Shown piece by piece: positions 7,071-10,027 of a stretch of DNA of 10,027 bases; the first letter of the stretch is position 1; the number at the start of each line of letters is the position of its first letter. The notes beneath the pieces are model-generated. The model worked only from the letters and a program-made list of their open reading frames with translations, was not told the origin of the DNA and did no database searches. Where the stretch lies: assembly GCF_045807065.1 (NCBI RefSeq), contig NZ_JBJMIE010000030.1:1-10027 (forward strand). The letters are read 5' to 3'. This stretch comes from Actinophytocola sp045807065. GTDB lineage: Bacteria; Actinomycetota; Actinomycetes; Mycobacteriales; Pseudonocardiaceae. Position numbers and translations under genes: made by a program.

Positions 7071-7654
7071 CCCCACCACCAGGACGCCGGCTCGGCCCGC
7101 TGCTGGTCATGGCGCTGGTCCTGGTGGCCGCCGCCGCGGGATTCCTGGTCTGGTCAGTGGTCGACCTGGTCTCGGCCGGGACGGATGTCGACCACGCACG
7201 CCAGAACCTCGCCGCGGCACGGGAACGCCTCGGGGACCTGCGCGAGGATGACGCGCTCGGGATCAAGACCTCTCGGGACGCGGCTCTCACGGCCGGCCGC
7301 GAGGCCATCACCATCCTGAACACGCTCGACTACCGCACGCTCGACGCCGACCTCGACGAGTGGGAGCGCGTCACCACCGGCGCGTTGCACGACGAGATCG
7401 TCACCGGCAGGGCGCAGTCCGAGAACGCGGTCACGGAGGCGAAGTCGGTGACGAAACCGGCGGTCCTGGCGGCGGCCGTCGCGGAGGTCGACGAGCAGGC
7501 GGGGACGGCGACCGTGCTCGTGGCCCTGAGGATCAACGTCGCCACCACCGGCGCCGCGCCCACCGACAGGTACATGCGGCTCAAGGGAACACTGTCGCGC
7601 ACCGGCGAGGACTGGAAACTCGACAGCATCGGTCAGGTGGCGTACGGGTCATGA
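7064..7654 (+). CDS. Mce-associated membrane protein, type A' (second copy)
   Basis: 196 residues from GTG 7064, which overlaps the end of the previous gene by seven bases; an in-frame ATG at 7109 would cut into the membrane helix, so GTG is preferred. No clear ribosome binding site is seen, which suggests coupling to the gene before. The N-terminus is short and basic. One membrane helix at about 12-33 is followed by a charged, probably coiled-coil stretch at about 40-65 and the outer domain with ILNTLDYRTLD, TTGALHDEI, VALRINV, YMRLKGTLSR and DWKLDSIGQVAY. It is a paralogue of the first accessory gene but lacks that protein's ~28-residue cytoplasmic arm. Role inferred as for other Mam/Mas proteins. 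ATGA overlap with the next gene. Confidence 0.78.
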   Translation: MLTPPPGRRLGPLLVMALVLVAAAAGFLVWSVVDLVSAGTDVDHARQNLAAARERLGDLREDDALGIKTSRDAALTAGREAITILNTLDYRTLDADLDEWERVTTGALHDEIVTGRAQSENAVTEAKSVTKPAVLAAAVAEVDEQAGTATVLVALRINVATTGAAPTDRYMRLKGTLSRTGEDWKLDSIGQVAYGS

Positions 7655-8313
7655 CCAGCTGGGACTCCCCGACGAACCCGTTCCCCGTCCAACGACCGAG
7701 CGGCGGGAGCCGTGTCGCGTGGGTGATCGCCGCGGTTTCCCTCGCGGCCCTGCTCGTCGTGGCCGCACTGTGGGCGCGGTCAACGGCCGACGACCGGTCG
7801 GCCGAGGCGGACGACTTGAAACGTGTCGCCACTCGGGTGGACGGCGAGGCGAAACAGCTGGTCGAGGGCGTGGATCCGGGCAACGAAGCGCTCAGCGACC
7901 CGGTCCGGACGCGTGAAGTGACCCAGTACCTGAACACCGCGATCGCGGAGACCTTCAGTTACGACTACCGGAACCTTTCACAGACCGAGAGTTCGGTCGA
8001 CAAGTACCTCGCGGGCGACGCCCGATGCGTGTACGACGCCCTGTTCGGTGAGGTGAAGCGGCTCGCGCCGGAGCAGATGATCGTCCTGGAGACGACCGTT
8101 CGCGAACTCGCGTTGGTCCACCTGGACGCGGGTGCCGCCCGGGCCCTGGTCTACATCGACCAACAGTCGACGAGGGCCGACGTGAACAAGACGGTCACCG
8201 TGGGCGGCCAGTTCGCGATCACGGCACGTCGCGACGGCGACCACTGGAAGATCACCGAGTTCGACATGTTCGGCCAGCCCTTCTTCAACGGCAAGCCGGC
8301 CCCGACCTGCTGA
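7651..8313 (+). CDS. Mce-associated membrane protein, type B' (second copy)
   Basis: 220 residues from ATG 7651, overlapping the previous stop as ATGA. The same frame is open upstream to 7360 only as a shadow of the previous gene. Cytoplasmic part of about 21 residues (MTSWDSPTNPFPVQRPSGGS), membrane helix at about 22-42, charged linker at about 43-90, then the outer domain with TFSYDYRNL, Cys126, ALFGEVKRL, TTVRELALV, VYIDQQSTR, ADVNKTV and the same C-terminus as the first B protein, ending in Cys220. The Cys-to-Cys spacing (94 residues) equals that of the first copy, so a conserved disulfide is plausible. This copy has none of the 187-residue arm of its paralogue. It is the last gene of the inferred operon. 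Confidence 0.78.
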   Translation: MTSWDSPTNPFPVQRPSGGSRVAWVIAAVSLAALLVVAALWARSTADDRSAEADDLKRVATRVDGEAKQLVEGVDPGNEALSDPVRTREVTQYLNTAIAETFSYDYRNLSQTESSVDKYLAGDARCVYDALFGEVKRLAPEQMIVLETTVRELALVHLDAGAARALVYIDQQSTRADVNKTVTVGGQFAITARRDGDHWKITEFDMFGQPFFNGKPAPTC

Positions 8314-8320
8314 ACCCGAA

Positions 8321-8408
8321 GCGTGCAACCACCCGGAAACGTGACGTTGCGCACACGCTGGATCGAGGGTCATGACCGACGGTGAAGATCGTCGGGCGGG
8401 GCCCCCGC
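8321..8408 (+). terminator. Candidate terminator hairpins after the mce-associated genes
   Basis: Three inverted repeats follow the last stop within 100 bases. GCGTGCAAC (8321-8329) can pair with GTTG (8346-8349) plus CACGC (8354-8358), leaving a four-base bulge. CCGACG (8376-8381) pairs perfectly with CGTCGG (8390-8395) around an 8-base loop. GCGGG (8396-8400) pairs with CCCGC (8404-8408) around GCC. No T-tract follows any of them, which is common for actinobacterial terminators but weakens the call. Confidence 0.35.
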
Positions 8409-8619
8409 GGACCGCCGAGACCAGCCGACATATGCGTTCACCTGCTGAACTTCGGCTGGAACACCACTGACACGACAACTGAAAACCCGGTGAGATCATG
8501 GCGCGGCATCTTGACTCACGGCCACCTCAGGGTCACGCTATTCACCAAGCACGCCTTCGGCAGGAGGACGGTTGAGTGCGGGCCTAGACAGTCGCCGACT
8601 TTGTGGCTAGACTGCCCCT

Positions 8620-8650
8620 TTGCGCTGCCCACTTTTGCATGCCCTAGACT
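8620..8650 (+). promoter_or_regulatory. Candidate rpoB promoter (TTGCGC - 19 - TAGACT)
   Basis: TAGACT at 8645-8650 is a good actinobacterial housekeeping -10 element, with TTGCGC at 8620-8625 as a partial -35 at 19 bases. Transcription would start near 8657 and leave a leader of about 80 bases before rpoB. Two further -10-like hexamers, TAGACA at 8585-8590 and TAGACT at 8608-8613, lie just upstream without good -35 partners. More than one start is possible, as is usual for rpoB in actinobacteria. Confidence 0.45.
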
Positions 8651-8723
8651 GTTGGGCACGACCGCACCCCTGAACAGTTTCGTCGCAGTTGCCGACGAGG
8701 CTGCTCAACCGCACATTAGTCCT

Positions 8724-8730
8724 GGAAGGA
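8724..8730 (+). promoter_or_regulatory. Ribosome binding site of rpoB
   Basis: GGAAGGA lies six bases before TTG 8737 and decides that start. The in-frame ATG at 8785 (residue 17) is preceded by AACTCCACC, which gives no binding site. TTG starts for rpoB are known in related actinobacteria. Confidence 0.75.
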
Positions 8731-8736
8731 CGCATC

Positions 8737-10027
8737 TTGGCAGTCTCCCGCGCGACCCAAGCCACTGCTGCGACCAACTCCACCATGTCGAACTCTGGCA
8801 TCCCAGGCGCGCCGCTACGGGTCTCGTTCGCGAAGATCCGCGAGCCGCTGGGCACGCCGAACCTGCTCGACCTGCAGATCCAATCGTTCCAGTGGTTCAC
8901 CGGTGACGAGGCGTGGTTCCAGCGCCGTGTCGACGCCGGTGACGAGAACCCGGTCGGAGGCCTCCAGGAGGTTCTCAACGAGATCTCTCCGATCGAGGAC
9001 TTCTCCGGTTCCATGTCCCTCTCCTTCGACGACCCACGCTTCGACGAGGTCAAGGCCTCGACCGAGGAGTGCAAGGACAAGGACATGACCTACGCGGCGC
9101 CACTGTTCGTGACGGCCGAGTTCACCAACCACCAGACTGGCGAGATCAAGAGCCAGACGGTGTTCATGGGTGACTTCCCGGTCATGACGGACAAGGGCAC
9201 CTTCATCATCAACGGCACCGAGCGCGTCGTGGTGTCGCAGCTGGTCCGCTCGCCCGGCGTCTACTTCGACACGGCGATCGACAAGACCACCGACAAGGAC
9301 GTGTTCGTCGCCAAGGTCATCCCCAGCCGTGGCGCCTGGCTGGAGTTCGACGTCGACAAGCGGGACACGGTGGGTGTCCGCATCGACCGCAAGCGCCGCC
9401 AGCCGGTCACGGTGCTGCTGAAGGCCCTCGGCTGGACCACCGAGCAGATCCGCGAGCGCTTCGAGTTCTCCGAGACGCTGCTCGCGACGCTCGAGAAGGA
9501 CCACACGGCCGGCACCGACGAGGCGCTGCTGGACATCTACCGCAAGCTGCGCCCGGGTGAGCCGCCGACCAAGGAGTCCGCACAGACGCTGCTGGAGAAC
9601 CTGTTCTTCAAGGACAAGCGGTACGACCTGGCCAAGGTGGGCCGGTACAAGGTCAACAAGAAGCTGGGCGTGGCCATGCCCGGCAACGTGGGCGTGCTGA
9701 CCGAGGACGACATCGTCACCACGATCGAGTACCTCGTCCGCCTGCACGCCGGCGAGACCAGCATGCGGGGCGCGAACGGCGAGGACGTGCCGGTCGAGGT
9801 GGACGACATCGACCACTTCGGCAACCGGCGCATCCGCACGGTCGGCGAGCTGATCCAGAACCAGATCCGGGTCGGCCTCTCCCGCATGGAGCGCGTCGTC
9901 CGTGAGCGGATGACCACGCAGGACGTCGAGGCGATCACGCCGCAGACCCTGATCAACATCCGGCCCGTGGTGGCCGCGATCAAGGAGTTCTTCGGCACCT
10001 CGCAGCTGTCGCAGTTCATGCAGCAGA
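8737..10027 (+). CDS. rpoB: RNA polymerase beta subunit, 5' part only
   Basis: TTG start at 8737 behind GGAAGGA; 430 codons are visible and the frame runs off the right edge (the family has about 1,160 residues in actinobacteria). RpoB forms with RpoC the catalytic core of RNA polymerase and binds rifamycins. Recognisable segments: RVSFAKIREPL (28-38), EISPIEDFSGSMSLSF (82-97), ECKDKDMTYAAPLFVTAEF (111-129), TFIINGTERVVVSQLVRSP (155-173), VDKRDTVGVRIDRKRRQPVT, and FFGTSQLSQFM just before the edge, the beginning of the rifampicin-resistance region. Val164, equivalent to M. tuberculosis Val170, is unchanged. Residue 429 is Gln (CAG, 10021-10023) where E. coli has Asp516 and M. tuberculosis Asp435. 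The N-terminal tail (residues 1-25) is variable in the family. Transcribed probably from its own promoter in the preceding 423 bases. Confidence 0.97.
   Translation, partial: MAVSRATQATAATNSTMSNSGIPGAPLRVSFAKIREPLGTPNLLDLQIQSFQWFTGDEAWFQRRVDAGDENPVGGLQEVLNEISPIEDFSGSMSLSFDDPRFDEVKASTEECKDKDMTYAAPLFVTAEFTNHQTGEIKSQTVFMGDFPVMTDKGTFIINGTERVVVSQLVRSPGVYFDTAIDKTTDKDVFVAKVIPSRGAWLEFDVDKRDTVGVRIDRKRRQPVTVLLKALGWTTEQIRERFEFSETLLATLEKDHTAGTDEALLDIYRKLRPGEPPTKESAQTLLENLFFKDKRYDLAKVGRYKVNKKLGVAMPGNVGVLTEDDIVTTIEYLVRLHAGETSMRGANGEDVPVEVDDIDHFGNRRIRTVGELIQNQIRVGLSRMERVVRERMTTQDVEAITPQTLINIRPVVAAIKEFFGTSQLSQFMQQ

Larger units (their letters stand above)
5367..8313 (+). repeat. Tandem duplication of a two-gene unit (A-B-A'-B')
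   Basis: The four accessory genes alternate between two families. Unit 1 is 5367-7070 and unit 2 is 7064-8313. A and A' align without gaps from NTLDY to the last Tyr (58 of 109 residues identical by hand count). B and B' align without gaps over the last 120 residues (85 identical). The order A-B-A'-B' is explained most simply by one duplication of an A-B pair, followed by divergence of the N-terminal parts. The last 17 codons before the variable Leu/Phe near the end of B and B' are identical at the DNA level (6987-7037 and 8230-8280). Confidence 0.8.
8314..8736 (+). other. Non-coding region between the mce operon and rpoB
   Basis: 423 bases without a convincing gene. The first ~95 bases contain hairpin-forming sequence. 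The middle (about 8409-8570) has lower GC than the coding parts and shows little beyond a TTGACT at 8511-8516 with no good -10 at normal spacing. The last third carries three CTAGAC-type hexamers, a candidate promoter and the rpoB ribosome binding site. A frame open on the plus strand from 8382 into rpoB has no coding character and is not called. Confidence 0.7.

Noticed and set aside
5349..7079. 576-codon minus-strand frame opposite the first two accessory genes
   Set aside because: Antisense shadow of GC-rich codons: Val/Leu/Arg/Gly-rich, no domain, and it lies across two well-supported plus-strand genes.
8511..8542. TTGACT with GCTATT 20 bases downstream as a promoter
   Set aside because: The -35 is good but spacing is long and the -10 match poor; not called as a feature.
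8382..8906. 174-codon plus-strand frame in the region before rpoB
   Set aside because: No binding site or codon bias, runs out of frame into rpoB, and covers the promoter region; translation shows no recognisable domain.
8815..9816. 333-codon minus-strand frame opposite rpoB
   Set aside because: Lies entirely over conserved rpoB sequence; composition is that of an antisense shadow.
1..10027. CRISPR arrays, tRNA/rRNA genes, transposase genes, phage or defence genes
   Set aside because: None seen: no regularly spaced repeats, no tRNA-like cloverleaf recognised in the only long gap, and all coding space is filled by Mce, Mce-associated and rpoB genes.

Overview
The DNA is strongly GC-rich, with G or C at most third codon positions. 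It uses GTG and TTG starts and genes that overlap by 1-7 bases, and it carries a complete-looking Mce gene order. The end of the window encodes an actinobacterial RpoB whose N-terminus (LAVSRATQATAATNS..., TTG start) resembles Pseudonocardiales such as the Amycolatopsis / Lentzea / Kibdelosporangium group. The genus is inferred from remembered family sequences, not from a search.

Layout, all on the plus strand. Positions 1-5360 hold the end of a mammalian-cell-entry (Mce) operon: the 3' part of mceB, then mceC, mceD, the lipoprotein gene mceE, and mceF. Positions 5367-8313 hold four Mce-associated membrane proteins arranged A-B-A'-B'; this is a tandem duplication of a two-gene unit. Positions 8314-8736 are a 423-base non-coding region with candidate terminator hairpins followed by candidate promoter elements. 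From 8737 to the end is the first 430 codons of rpoB, cut off inside the rifampicin-resistance region.

How the genes work together: MceA-F proteins are single-pass or lipid-anchored MlaD-domain subunits thought to form a periplasm-spanning tunnel that carries lipids or sterols between the outer envelope and an ABC transporter (YrbE permeases plus the MceG/Mkl ATPase). The upstream part (yrbEA, yrbEB, mceA, possibly the ATPase) should lie just outside the left edge. The A/B proteins are small bitopic proteins with an extracytoplasmic domain, of the type (Mam/Mas) that stabilises or assembles Mce complexes. Stop/start overlaps and very short gaps run from mceC through the last B' gene, so the whole block is probably one transcript.

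Most notable observations: (1) a 65-base unit between mceB and mceC, flanked by a duplicated ATGA, encodes a 22-codon ORF that overlaps the stop of mceB and the start of mceC; this is the architecture of a mycobacterial interspersed repetitive unit (MIRU). (2) The A-B-A'-B' duplication, whose B copies differ by a long disordered cytoplasmic arm. (3) A glutamine in RpoB at the position equivalent to E. coli Asp516, a classical rifampicin-resistance site. (4) An Mce operon directly upstream of rpoB. The first ~30 bases look like assembly noise.
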